DNA of 46,850 nucleotides from a virus. How positions within the stretch are numbered: position 1 is the first letter of the stretch; the number at the start of each line of letters is the position of its first letter. The stretch is from positions 1 through 46,850 of the IMG/VR virus record IMGVR_UViG_3300046170_000045; one strand, given 5' to 3'. Shown here piece by piece: positions 29,686-39,152 of the stretch. The notes beneath the pieces were generated by a model, which saw only the letters and a program-made list of their open reading frames with translations, was not told where the DNA came from and did no database searches. Both the position numbers and the translations under genes were made by a program.

Positions 29686-32600
29686 CTATAATCTTTTAAA
29701 GAACGATTCTGCTAGACTCATAAGCGTTGAAGTGTTACTACTACCTTTCTCAGCAGCAGAGTCATTAGCAAGCGCCGTAGCATAAAGTGTAGCCTTACGC
29801 TGCTGATCATTCTCATACGCCTGTCTTACATAGGCAGCTTCATCTCTAAGGTTCTGCCACAAGAAAGACTGCTCTGCTGAATTAAGATTAAAAGCCATCT
29901 GTGCGTTTTGTTGATTAGCCGCATTAATAGCTGCGCTGTTTATCGTATTAGACTTTCTGCGCCATTCTACATTTGATTGCTCTACGGCCTGTTTGTTAGC
30001 AGCATTCCACTGATCACGTTGGAAGTCTATCTGTGCATTAAACTGATTTACTTGATTCTTGATTGTCGCATTAGCTTTGTTAACTTCTAAAATATTATTA
30101 GCATTTATAGCAGAAGCTTTATTCTTTTCTGAAGTATTAAACTGCTTCATAGAGTTTGATTGACTAGCATTAAACTGAGACATCTGTGCGCCAAGACTAG
30201 CCATAAACTGATCTGCTTGGTTTTGTGAAGCAGCATTAAACTGTTTAGCAGCGTTTGTAGCTGATTGATCTGAAAGAATACGCTGCTGCTTTAGCTGCTG
30301 ATCAAGAACTGTGGCTTGTTGTCTGTTGTTAAGATTAGCCATATCCATCTGTAAAAAGCTTTGAGCATTCACAATAGCCACTTTAGTACGTGCATCTGCA
30401 TTAGCCATATCCATAGCCGCCATAGCTGTAGCATTCTGCATAGCTGCCTGTTGATTGGCATTGAAGTCTGCCATTGTCATAGACTGCATAAACTTACTGT
30501 TTGTTAATTCTATTTGTTGTGCAGCGTTAAACTTAGTTAAGTCTACGTTAGCAACCATAGCTGCATTCTGTACTGCACGTTGCTGATCTACATTAAGCTG
30601 TGCAACATTCATCTGTTGGGCAAGGTTGGCTTGCAACAGATTAGTCTGCATACGAGTATTAAGATTAGCTAACTCAGTCTGCTGGGCTGCATTAAGATTA
30701 TCGGCTGCTGCTTGATTCTGAGCAGAAAGATTCGCAAGCCTCATCTGCTGATCATTGCTTAGATTAGCAAGCTCCATCTGTTGTTTAAAACCAGCATTCC
30801 TTGCTAAGAAATCTGCTGCAACATTCATTTCTGCAAGACGTTCTTGATTCTGAGCAGTCATATTTTCACGTTGTGTAGCATCTTCTATTTGAAGATTAGC
30901 AAGCTCCATTTGCTGCTCATTACCTAAGTTTTGAGCATTAGTAGCTTGTTGATTCTGTGCGTTTAATACGGCTGCTTGCTGTCTATTTTGTAAGTTTTGA
31001 GTACGTGTCTGCTGTTGCTGCTGTGCAGTAGTTAGTACAGCCTGCTGACTAAATTGACTTTGCATCGTAGCCATTTGCTGTGCATTAGCAGCGGTCTGTG
31101 AAGCTGCTGTCTGTCTGTTAGATAAGTTAGCCATACGTCGCTGCATGTCTTGTGTAGACTGTGCAAGATTAGCCTGTTGCTCATTGCTTAGGTTCTGTGC
31201 AGCACGTTGCTGTAGAGCCTGTGCGTTGCTCTGAGCCATTGGAAGCGCACTTTGTATGATTGCATTAAACAGTGCGTCACGGCCCACTGTAGAGGCTGAG
31301 AGGCCCCTCTGAGCTAAGTTAGCTTCAATAGCTGCTACTGCTGGTCTAGCCCATGCAGGAGTCTTACCATCCTCCATACCACCTAATAGTGTTTCCATTT
31401 GAGAAGATACAAGAGCCTCTGTAGGCAATGCTGCAATAGCTGCACGTACTTCTACAGGTTGATCATCAATCTGTGCTTCTACAGTTGCAGGATCTTCTAC
31501 AATGGCTGCTGTAATAGTAGGCGGTAAGTCGCCAACCTCTGCAATCATAGAGGCTGCTGCACCTTTTGCAGCTTCACCTTTTACTTTACGTCTTTGTGCA
31601 GCTTCATAACCTACAGTGCCTATAATCTGTGCAGCATTTCCATCATCTGCTTTAACTCCAGTAATAGCTTCACGTTGCTTAGCCTCTGCTTCGCGTGTAG
31701 GAGCAACATCTGTAGTCTGACCAGTAACTTTATTTACATAAGCACCATCAGAAATATCAAAGTCTTGCTCTTCTGCCATTGCTGCTGCTTCTTGTGCAGT
31801 GTCACGTTGAGCCGCTGTAGCCCTTTCAGTAAGTGTGGCTTGTGCTGCTTCTGCCTGCGCTTCAGGGCTTAATGTGCCTTGTGCAGCTTTTGTAGGATCT
31901 AGATCTTCTGTTTTAACAGCAGTATAAGTATCAGCTTTTGCTGCTCTTTTTGCAGCGCCCGTAGGTACTTTTGCTTTAGTTGTTTTAGCAGTTTGCGCTT
32001 TAACTTTAGGAGCTTTACCAACTGTTGAAGCTTTTACATCTTTTTGAGCACGTATCTGCTCTGCATCCCCCAGTGCAGTACCCTCTAGATCTACATCTTC
32101 TGTTTCTACTTCATCAATCTCAAAAAGATCTGGAGGTGTTATTTCTACCTGTGGAGGCCCATCAGTACTCATATTGTTTCCTCCACCTGTATTACTTCCG
32201 CTGCCTGCACCTGTATTAGCTCCATCACTACCACCATCAGTATTTGCTGCTCCACCTGTTCTTTCTCTTGCAGCCTGTCTAGCCTCCCAATCTTTTAATG
32301 CTTTTTCATAGGCTTGTTTTTCAGAACGTGCCTTACCACCACCCGTAGCAGTTCCAAAATCACTTCTTACAGGCTTCGGATCAAAGTCTTCTGCTGTTTG
32401 AGTTGGAGCAGTTGTTGTAGCTGGAGTAGGTGTAACATCAATACTTCCTGTGTCTCTTGTAGGAGCAGCTTCTACGCTTTGTGGAGGAGCTTGTCCTACC
32501 GTGACAGAACCCCCGCCTTCTCCTGAAGGTTGCGTTGTTGTAGGTTGAGAAGGTGCTTGTTGGCTGGCGGCAGCTTGTGCCTCTACCATGCGTTTAACTT

Positions 32601-32730
32601 CTTCATCAGTCATATCAAATCTAATATTACTCAAGCCATCATAAGCTTTTAAACGCCCACCATTAGCTCTCTTCTGTCGAAGTGCTTTCAAGACTTTCTT
32701 ATTGTTCCTATTTTTTCTTTTATTACTCAT
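29686..32730 (-). CDS. Giant 11-residue-repeat coiled-coil virion protein (1014 aa)
   Basis: Start chosen at the ATG at 32730 after AGGA; earlier in-frame codons translate a Cys-rich nonsense stretch. Order: basic head with RANGGRLKAYDGLS, a long low-complexity Pro/Thr/Ala part (to about residue 330), a helical domain, then residues 502-952 made of 41 consecutive 11-residue repeats, mostly with Asn first and Gln-Gln near position 6-7 (for example NLSNDQQMRLA, NLNAAQQTELA, NAQIDFQRDQW). No break in register was found. The C-terminal 62 residues are ordinary helix. By position it is an internal virion or tail-core protein; the repeat predicts a very long right-handed coil or tube. Confidence 0.85.
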   Translation of the reverse strand: MSNKRKNRNNKKVLKALRQKRANGGRLKAYDGLSNIRFDMTDEEVKRMVEAQAAASQQAPSQPTTTQPSGEGGGSVTVGQAPPQSVEAAPTRDTGSIDVTPTPATTTAPTQTAEDFDPKPVRSDFGTATGGGKARSEKQAYEKALKDWEARQAARERTGGAANTDGGSDGANTGAGSGSNTGGGNNMSTDGPPQVEITPPDLFEIDEVETEDVDLEGTALGDAEQIRAQKDVKASTVGKAPKVKAQTAKTTKAKVPTGAAKRAAKADTYTAVKTEDLDPTKAAQGTLSPEAQAEAAQATLTERATAAQRDTAQEAAAMAEEQDFDISDGAYVNKVTGQTTDVAPTREAEAKQREAITGVKADDGNAAQIIGTVGYEAAQRRKVKGEAAKGAAASMIAEVGDLPPTITAAIVEDPATVEAQIDDQPVEVRAAIAALPTEALVSSQMETLLGGMEDGKTPAWARPAVAAIEANLAQRGLSASTVGRDALFNAIIQSALPMAQSNAQALQQRAAQNLSNEQQANLAQSTQDMQRRMANLSNRQTAASQTAANAQQMATMQSQFSQQAVLTTAQQQQQTRTQNLQNRQQAAVLNAQNQQATNAQNLGNEQQMELANLQIEDATQRENMTAQNQERLAEMNVAADFLARNAGFKQQMELANLSNDQQMRLANLSAQNQAAADNLNAAQQTELANLNTRMQTNLLQANLAQQMNVAQLNVDQQRAVQNAAMVANVDLTKFNAAQQIELTNSKFMQSMTMADFNANQQAAMQNATAMAAMDMANADARTKVAIVNAQSFLQMDMANLNNRQQATVLDQQLKQQRILSDQSATNAAKQFNAASQNQADQFMASLGAQMSQFNASQSNSMKQFNTSEKNKASAINANNILEVNKANATIKNQVNQFNAQIDFQRDQWNAANKQAVEQSNVEWRRKSNTINSAAINAANQQNAQMAFNLNSAEQSFLWQNLRDEAAYVRQAYENDQQRKATLYATALANDSAAEKGSSNTSTLMSLAESFFKRL
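29875..31227 (-). repeat. 41 tandem 33-bp (11-codon) degenerate repeats
   Basis: Each unit is 11 codons; the first is NAQALQQRAAQ and the last NAQMAFNLNSA. Asn opens 28 of 41 units, with Gln, Asp, Thr, Lys, Met or Glu in the rest. DNA identity between units is low, so the repeat is old and held by selection on protein structure, not by recent duplication. Confidence 0.85.
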
Positions 32731-32732
32731 AT

Positions 32733-32954
32733 TTATCCTAAAATTGAAACAATAACAGTTGCTGCTGTAGTAACAACAACAGTCACAACTAACCAAGCAA
32801 GCTTCTCCCAACGTGCAGCATGATTGTCCGTAGCCTTACGAAGCTCTCGCAACTCTACAGTACACTCAGCCCAACGCTCTCCGCACTCTCTCTCATGCTC
32901 TGCAATGCGCTCTAAGGCTTCTAAAGCTATATCCATTTCTGTTTTAGTAGCCAT
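32733..32954 (-). CDS. Small membrane protein (73 aa), coiled coil plus C-terminal span
   Basis: MATKTEMDIALEALERIAEH starts a charged coiled coil with two cysteines; residues about 51-72 are one membrane span (LAWLVVTVVVTTAATVIVSI). An in-frame TTG four codons earlier is possible. It resembles small phage membrane proteins used in lysis control, or in envelope passage when placed with tail genes. It ends three bases before the 1014-aa gene. Confidence 0.7.
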   Translation of the reverse strand: MATKTEMDIALEALERIAEHERECGERWAECTVELRELRKATDNHAARWEKLAWLVVTVVVTTAATVIVSILG

Positions 32955-32969
32955 ATTCAGTTTCAACTA

Positions 32970-33230
32970 CTATGCGCTAGGATCGTAGGCTTTTGCGGCG
33001 GTAACAGCAGAGTCAATGGCAGAGAAGTCTTCTGACCCCCAATCGCCAAGAGCTTTGCCGTACTCTAGGTATCCAGAGCTACGCAAAATCTTTTCCTGCT
33101 TTTCAACATTGGTCAGATCGTTGCCATACTCATTACTGCTATCCAGCACACTGGTGATGACATTCGCGCCATCTAGCATGGCTTGATACATCTTTGCTTT
33201 TTCTTCGTCGGTACGGGATTCTTCAGACAT
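32970..33230 (-). CDS. Acidic 86-aa protein downstream of the fiber gene
   Basis: Starts MSEESRTDEEKAKMYQAMLD after AGGAGG. Acidic, helical, no membrane part. Follows the fiber gene by nine bases. A fiber assembly helper is a natural guess from place, but nothing in the sequence shows it. Confidence 0.7.
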   Translation of the reverse strand: MSEESRTDEEKAKMYQAMLDGANVITSVLDSSNEYGNDLTNVEKQEKILRSSGYLEYGKALGDWGSEDFSAIDSAVTAAKAYDPSA

Positions 33231-33239
33231 GATGTCCTC

Positions 33240-36200
33240 CTATGATTCTAGTCGGACTCTTGTGGTTAGTGCAGTTACTGAGCCGTTAGTTCTTGAACTG
33301 CTTTGACTAGCGGGAATAACGAACATCTCGCGGGATACTTGCTGTACGCCGTATTGATCTTCTTTCCACCCACCAAAATCTGATACGCCAGCAGCGTCTA
33401 ATGCAGCTTTTACCTCTTGTGCGATAAAGTTGTGCATAGTGACTTCGGTATCCATCTGATTAATGATGTCGCCGTTTTCATCTTCTTCACGGAGATGTGC
33501 TAGTTGGGCATCTGATGAATCAAGCTCACCATTCGCTTTCCAGTTGTATTTAACTGTTCTCAAGTCATTAATAAACGATAGCCCAAGCGTTTGATCCGCT
33601 ACGTTTTTCTTTAGTCGCAGATCTGATGAACGTGACCAGTTAGCATCTGCATTAAAATCATTAGTGACAACATTGCTAGCTTTACCAAAAGAAAAATCGT
33701 TGGAATTTACCGTAAATCCCGCTCCAATCGCGATTCCGTTTGTAACTGATTCGCTACTTGGATCAACAGATTGACCAATAATTACGTTGTTGTTTCCGCT
33801 GATTAGCGCATCTCCTGCGGCATATCCAATCATGGTATTTTCATAACCTGTGGTAATGGAACTACCTGTTAGACCGCCCACGATGGTGTTACGGGATCCC
33901 GTGGTGACTGCCGCCGCTGCGGAGTAACCGACGGCTACGTTGTAGTTGTCTGTGGTGGTTGTGAAGTTTTGTGCGTTTAGGGCGTAATTACCAATTGCAA
34001 CAGCACGATCACCTTTTGTATCTGCACCTAAAGCACTTCTACCTAGCGCAACATTATTGTTGCCTACTGTCAAAGCATCACCTGCAAGTCCTCCAATGAG
34101 GGTATTGTCTACTCCCGTGGTGACTAATGCGCCTGCATCATATCCAACAGCCACATTGTAGGAAGTAGTCGCAGTAGTGAAGTTTTGGACTCGTAAAGCC
34201 CTAAAACCAACTGCAGTAGATCCACTACCTAACGTGTCACCACCCAGAGCGTTTTTGCCAATTGCCACATTTTCATCAGCATCTGTAAGAGCATCACCTG
34301 CTAGGCCACCAATAAGAGTGTTGTTAACTCCCGTGGTGATTGCATTCCCTGCACCATGACCTACAGCGACGTTGTAAACATCGGTGCTTGTAGTGAAGTT
34401 TTGTGTGGATAAAGACGCTGAACCAATCGCTACGTTCCGGTCACCTTTAGTATCAGTGGTAAGTGCGTTGTAACCCACTGCTACATTATTGTTGCCCTCG
34501 GTTAGGGCATCGCCAGCAAGACCGCCGAGAAGCGTGTTAACTGTGCCAAAGGTGACTGCTACACCAGCTTGAAACCCAACTGCCGTGTTAAAAGTATCTG
34601 TAGCAGTAGTAAAGTTTTGTGATCCTAAAGCGTTGTAACCAACTGCGACAGTTTTACTGCCAAGCGTGTCATCAGTTAAGGCTGATCTACCTAGCGCAAC
34701 ATTGAAATCTGCGTCTGTTAAAGCATCACCAGCAAGACCGCCAAGTATGGTGTTGCTCACTCCCGTGGTGACTGCTGTGCCTGCCTGATAACCAACCGCC
34801 GTATTGTGAGAATCAGTGGCGGTAGTAAAGTTTTGAGTTCCTAATGCACGTTGACCTAAAGCGGTCGATTTACTGCCTTGCGTATCTGTTGATAGAGCTA
34901 AATATCCCAGTGCCACATTGTCATCTGCGTCAGTCAGGGCATCACCTGCTAACGCTCCCACTAAGGTATTCTGAAGTCCCGTGGTGACTGCGGCTCCTGC
35001 ACTCCTTCCGACTGCTACGTTGTATGAGTTTGTGGCTGTGGTGAAATTTTGAGCAGTAAGTGCTTGATAACCTACTGCTACGCTATTTTGTCCAGCAACA
35101 TCTGTGCTTAATGCTTCATAACCTATTGCTACATCATTGTTTCCTGTAGTTTTGGCATCACCCGCTAATGCCCCAATCAGCGTGTTGCCAATGCCAGTCG
35201 TGACTGAGGTTCCAGCCTGAATTCCAACCGCTACGTTGAGTCCATTGGCACCAGCATCAAGGGTTTTAAGTGCCCTATATCCGATTGCTACGTTTTGACC
35301 GTGACCGTCTTCTGTTTGCAGTGCCTGATAGCCCACAGCAACATTTGAATCACCAGTGCTGATAGCAGCGCCAGCAGAGTCACCGACCAGTGTGTTTGTA
35401 TTACCACCAGAGGCGATAGATGCGCCTGCGCCATCTCCAATACGGACGTTGGATGTGCCTGCGGATGCGGTTATTAGATCTGCGCCTGTGCCAATCTGCA
35501 CTTGATCGTTTCCAGCATCGACCTTTAGAGCATCTGTCACTCCGTTACTTTCAACACGAAAGTCTAAGTCTTTACTTCCTTCGTTAACGACAGTTTCGGT
35601 AGCATTCATTTCAAGACGAGAATTAACTTGTCCATTCTTAGCTGCTGCTATTTGAAAAAGACCGTCCTCTGAACCATCACTAGTGTTTACTATTTGTGCT
35701 TGAATTCTTCCGTAGGTAACGTCTTCACCAGCATCATTTTCTCCTTGAAAAAGCAAGCGACCAAGTATGTCACTGGCTGCTGGCGAACTAGAGTCACGAT
35801 CAAAAAGAATTATAGGCCCAACATTTTCATCCGCATCTGTAGAACGGACAGTAAGCGCAGTTGAGTTATCAGTAACCGTTATCGTAGCACCAGCAGAAGA
35901 TGTAATAGCACCATCTACTTGCAGCGTAGAAGCCATATCCACAGCACCATCAATATCCACGACATCAAGGTTAGTAGTGCCGTCAACGTCAATATCACCT
36001 GAAATGTCCAGCGTAGCTGCATCTAATTCACCAGTAATCGTAAAGTTACGAATGCCTGTGTAGTCTTTGTTAGAATCAAGTATAACGGCTTTAGAAGCTA
36101 CAGCAGTACCTACAGCAGTGCTTCCTAAGTCTAAGGCATTTAGTTCACCCAGTACGGCTGTAATACCATCTAAGGTATTAATCTCAGCCGCTGTGACTGT

Positions 36201-37553
36201 TACGCCATCAAGGATGTTAAGCTCTGCTGCTGTTGAAGTTACAGCCGTTCCATTTATAGATAGTGCATCAGTTTCAAGAGTTCCGTCTATATCTACATCA
36301 CCTGAAATATCTAAAGTAGCTGCATCTAGTTCGCCTGTGATTGTCAGGTTGCGAATGCCAGTATAGTCTTTGTTTGCATCTAGGATTACAGCTTTAGAAG
36401 CAATAGCAGTACCTACTGCGGTGCTACCAAGGTCTAGTGCATTAAGTTCTCCTACAACTGCTGTAATGCCATCTAGAGCGTTTAACTCAGCAGCCGTACT
36501 AGTTACACCGTCTAAGATGTTAAGCTCTGCTGCGGTGCTTGTAACACCATCTAAGATATTTAGTTCTGCTGCTGTAGAAGTAACCGTTGTGCCGTTAATA
36601 GATAGTGCATCAGTCTCCAACGTACCGTCAATGTCGGCATTGCCTGATATGTCCAGTGAACCTGCATCTAACTCTCCAGTAAGTGTAATGTTTCTAAAGC
36701 TTGCTACGTCTTTGTTAGAGTCTACTGTTACAACTTTATCAGCTACTACAGTTCCTGTGGACTGTCCAGTATCACTATAATTAAGTTCTGTTGCTGTTGC
36801 TGTGACACCATCTAAGATGTTAAGCTCTGCTGCTGTACTGGTTACGGCTGTACCATTGATAGATAGAGCATCTGTCTCTAACGTACCATCAATATCAGCA
36901 TCTCCAGAAATGTCAAGAGATCCTGCATCTAGTTCCCCGGTTAGGGTAATGTTACGGAAGCTGGCTACATCTTTATTAGCATCTGCTGTAACTACTTTAC
37001 TAGCTACTACTACACCTACAGCAGCGCCAGTGTCGGTGTAATTAAGTTCTGTTGTAGTGGCTGTAACACCATCAAGAAGATTAATTTCTGCTGCGGTAGA
37101 CGTTACACCGTCCATAATATTTAGTTCAGCAGCCGTAGCTGTGATAGCAGTGCCGTTAAAGTTTATAGCATCTGCGTGAACTGTGCCATCAAAATAACCG
37201 TCTTTAAATTCTAGTGAAGACGTACCTAGGTCTATGTCATTATCTGTGACAGGAACAATAGCACCGTCCTGTACACGTACTTGCTCAACCGCACTACTAG
37301 ATACTTCTACAAAGAAACCTACTCTATTGTTTGTGCCATCTACTACAACCTTGTTAAGAAAGTCTAAGTCACCAATCTGAGGCACGTTACCGCCTTGTCC
37401 AGCAGTTCCATCATGCCTGTGACCTGTGCTAGAAGCACTAGATGAAGAGTATGCAAAAGCATTTACTAGTTGGTTATATTCGTTATTAAATAAAGCTGCT
37501 GTAACAGTATCACCATCTGCAAAAGAACTTTGTCTTGTATAATTCTGAGCCAT
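33240..37553 (-). CDS. Tail fiber/spike (1437 aa) with YadA-like repeats and S74 chaperone
   Basis: N-terminus MAQNYTRQSSFADGDTVTAA is a typical phage fiber attachment segment. Residues about 130-520 hold repeats of GELDA-LDISG-D-DIDGT and STAAELNILDGV. Residues about 730-1265 hold NVAVGYQAL-type repeats like the YadA head beta-roll, six of them in 72-residue units. The C-terminus is a Peptidase S74 intramolecular chaperone with Ser1310 and Lys1315 (SDLRLKKNV), which cuts itself off after trimer folding. It should bind the host surface. Downstream of tail tube genes; GGAG before the ATG. Confidence 0.9.
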   Translation of the reverse strand: MAQNYTRQSSFADGDTVTAALFNNEYNQLVNAFAYSSSSASSTGHRHDGTAGQGGNVPQIGDLDFLNKVVVDGTNNRVGFFVEVSSSAVEQVRVQDGAIVPVTDNDIDLGTSSLEFKDGYFDGTVHADAINFNGTAITATAAELNIMDGVTSTAAEINLLDGVTATTTELNYTDTGAAVGVVVASKVVTADANKDVASFRNITLTGELDAGSLDISGDADIDGTLETDALSINGTAVTSTAAELNILDGVTATATELNYSDTGQSTGTVVADKVVTVDSNKDVASFRNITLTGELDAGSLDISGNADIDGTLETDALSINGTTVTSTAAELNILDGVTSTAAELNILDGVTSTAAELNALDGITAVVGELNALDLGSTAVGTAIASKAVILDANKDYTGIRNLTITGELDAATLDISGDVDIDGTLETDALSINGTAVTSTAAELNILDGVTVTAAEINTLDGITAVLGELNALDLGSTAVGTAVASKAVILDSNKDYTGIRNFTITGELDAATLDISGDIDVDGTTNLDVVDIDGAVDMASTLQVDGAITSSAGATITVTDNSTALTVRSTDADENVGPIILFDRDSSSPAASDILGRLLFQGENDAGEDVTYGRIQAQIVNTSDGSEDGLFQIAAAKNGQVNSRLEMNATETVVNEGSKDLDFRVESNGVTDALKVDAGNDQVQIGTGADLITASAGTSNVRIGDGAGASIASGGNTNTLVGDSAGAAISTGDSNVAVGYQALQTEDGHGQNVAIGYRALKTLDAGANGLNVAVGIQAGTSVTTGIGNTLIGALAGDAKTTGNNDVAIGYEALSTDVAGQNSVAVGYQALTAQNFTTATNSYNVAVGRSAGAAVTTGLQNTLVGALAGDALTDADDNVALGYLALSTDTQGSKSTALGQRALGTQNFTTATDSHNTAVGYQAGTAVTTGVSNTILGGLAGDALTDADFNVALGRSALTDDTLGSKTVAVGYNALGSQNFTTATDTFNTAVGFQAGVAVTFGTVNTLLGGLAGDALTEGNNNVAVGYNALTTDTKGDRNVAIGSASLSTQNFTTSTDVYNVAVGHGAGNAITTGVNNTLIGGLAGDALTDADENVAIGKNALGGDTLGSGSTAVGFRALRVQNFTTATTSYNVAVGYDAGALVTTGVDNTLIGGLAGDALTVGNNNVALGRSALGADTKGDRAVAIGNYALNAQNFTTTTDNYNVAVGYSAAAAVTTGSRNTIVGGLTGSSITTGYENTMIGYAAGDALISGNNNVIIGQSVDPSSESVTNGIAIGAGFTVNSNDFSFGKASNVVTNDFNADANWSRSSDLRLKKNVADQTLGLSFINDLRTVKYNWKANGELDSSDAQLAHLREEDENGDIINQMDTEVTMHNFIAQEVKAALDAAGVSDFGGWKEDQYGVQQVSREMFVIPASQSSSRTNGSVTALTTRVRLES
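33964..35259 (-). repeat. Six 216-bp repeats in the fiber gene (72 residues each)
   Basis: The AAGTTTTG word (QNFTT on the protein) recurs at 33964, 34180, 34396, 34612, 34828 and 35044 (as AAATTTTG in the last), exactly 216 bases apart. Units contain QNFTTATD, NVAVGYQAG, AVTTG, LAGDALTDAD and NVALGRSAL. Repeat number could change by recombination and so alter fiber length. Confidence 0.85.
36000..37130 (-). repeat. Long repeats in the N-terminal half of the fiber gene
   Basis: The GELDA segment occurs four times (near 36021, 36323, 36663 and 36923 on the plus strand). Each copy is followed by LDISG-D-D-DGT, and three also have LETDALSINGT and several STAAELNILDGV blocks. The spacing varies (about 300, 340, 260 bases) because AAELN blocks are present in differing numbers, which points to past unequal recombination. 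Confidence 0.8.
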
Positions 37554-37556
37554 TTA

Positions 37557-39152
37557 CTATCTCCTACCTGATGGCATGTAATCTATATAAATACCGTTAA
37601 CAGCGTATGCTGCTTTTTGATCGTCGCTAGACACTCTAAAGCTACAAGTATTTCCAGAGCCTTCTAAAGTTATCCTTTCCATTGGATCAGATGTTGCACC
37701 AAATGTCATTGTGCCAAATACGCCTGAGTTAAATATTGCCGGTAACTGAATCGTAGTAATAGCAAAAGGTTCTGGTTGAGGTATTAAATTATCTTCATAG
37801 TCAAACCTAACTCTAAAGCTTGGCTCAACTGCACCTTCTGGACTAAAAGAAACTCTTGCATATTTAAGAGTTTTACGTGTACCTACATCACCAAAGTCAA
37901 AGTCAGGTGTTTGGTATATAGCATCTATGTTCGTTGCTGAACCTGCCTCAATAAATGAAGTACCAGTGTCATGGTTATAAATAAAACCATCTTTATCACC
38001 GTGAAATATTTTTTCTATACCGTCTTTGTTTACATCAGAGACAAAGCCTAGTGCTTGAATGCCTAGTGTTTCTGACCACGCAAAACCTTGAGAAGTAAAA
38101 GTACCTATAATACCTTTAGCAGTAGAAGGGCTTTCCCCTACTTTACTATAAAATAATCTGTACTGTGACTTACTTCGTAATACACCACTTGTTACAATAA
38201 ACTCTGAATCTGCTGCAATAGTAGAAACAATCTTTTGAATTTGTCTACTAACTGAACTTAATTCTACGTCACCAATACGTGCTGTACCTGCAATAGTACG
38301 AACACCATCAGGTGCAAGAAATAAAATATCACCACCTACTTCTTGTATACTGCCACCATTAACACAGCCTACGTTAGTTGTTATAGGCACAACAGCTACA
38401 GTAGAAGAGTTATTAATATTTACAAGTTTATGTATGCTGTTCTTACAAAATATAATAAGGTCACTACGGAAACTAGCAAGACCTACAACAGCATCTTGAA
38501 TTACTACACTGCCTGATCCAGTACTACTAAAACTATCAATGTCATTAGTTCCACTATAAAAGATAGTATTTTTTGCTGTAGAAGCTCCTGCTACTACTAA
38601 GTGCTTGTCGTGTATTACACCAAAAGCTGGGCCTGTAGTACCACTAACTGTAATTTCTTTTGCAAAGAATGTACGATCAGTTAATACACCTGTTCCTGTC
38701 ATTTGAAATAGGAAGGGTTCATTTACTCCATCACATATTACAAGCTCACCGTAATCAGAAGTACCTTCGTACAAAGCAAAAGTACAACGTCCTTGAGAAG
38801 TTCTTGCAGCTACTGAACGGCCTGTAAAGGTTGAGTAGTTATCTCCAGACGCATCTACACTAGCTCTATTGATCTGAAGCCAAGTTTCTTCACCGTCTAC
38901 ACTAAAAAATATACCTGTACCTGAACAAACAATAACACCATCTGCGTATACTGCCATACCTAACACAGCTTCACTAGAGTTAGGTTGAGTATCACCAAAG
39001 GCTGTGAAGCCGTTTATGCGTCTGTAACCACCATCAGGATCTACCTCAAAGTTTCTTAGGCGTGTAGCAAACCCCGGCTGAGAAAGCATTTCTAGTTGGT
39101 TGAGGTTGACGTTTAAGCCACCTTTGCATGAGTAGCCCCAAGGTTGAGACAC
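37557..39152 (-). CDS. Tail tubular protein B (nozzle)-like, T7 gp12 type
   Basis: 531 aa, GTG start at a TAGTG overlap with the previous stop; GAGG nine bases upstream. MSQPWGYSCKGGLNVNLNQL and RLRNFEVDPDGGYRRINGF are the typical opening of gp12-like beta-propeller nozzle proteins (Gly-Gly-Leu-Asn, then RxxNxxxDxxGGxxR). Beta-rich throughout. It would close the tail tube below the adaptor made by the next gene. Shorter than T7 gp12 (794 aa). Confidence 0.8.
   Translation of the reverse strand: MSQPWGYSCKGGLNVNLNQLEMLSQPGFATRLRNFEVDPDGGYRRINGFTAFGDTQPNSSEAVLGMAVYADGVIVCSGTGIFFSVDGEETWLQINRASVDASGDNYSTFTGRSVAARTSQGRCTFALYEGTSDYGELVICDGVNEPFLFQMTGTGVLTDRTFFAKEITVSGTTGPAFGVIHDKHLVVAGASTAKNTIFYSGTNDIDSFSSTGSGSVVIQDAVVGLASFRSDLIIFCKNSIHKLVNINNSSTVAVVPITTNVGCVNGGSIQEVGGDILFLAPDGVRTIAGTARIGDVELSSVSRQIQKIVSTIAADSEFIVTSGVLRSKSQYRLFYSKVGESPSTAKGIIGTFTSQGFAWSETLGIQALGFVSDVNKDGIEKIFHGDKDGFIYNHDTGTSFIEAGSATNIDAIYQTPDFDFGDVGTRKTLKYARVSFSPEGAVEPSFRVRFDYEDNLIPQPEPFAITTIQLPAIFNSGVFGTMTFGATSDPMERITLEGSGNTCSFRVSSDDQKAAYAVNGIYIDYMPSGRR

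Noticed and set aside
32731-32811. 27-codon upward extension of the 1014-aa protein (Cys-rich start)
   Set aside because: The extension is the wrong frame of the 73-aa membrane protein gene; the ATG at 32730 has its own AGGA site.
35767-37041. Long plus-strand ORFs (98-136 codons) opposite the fiber gene
   Set aside because: They are antisense shadows of the Ala/Ser/Thr-rich repeats in the fiber gene and lack ribosome sites.
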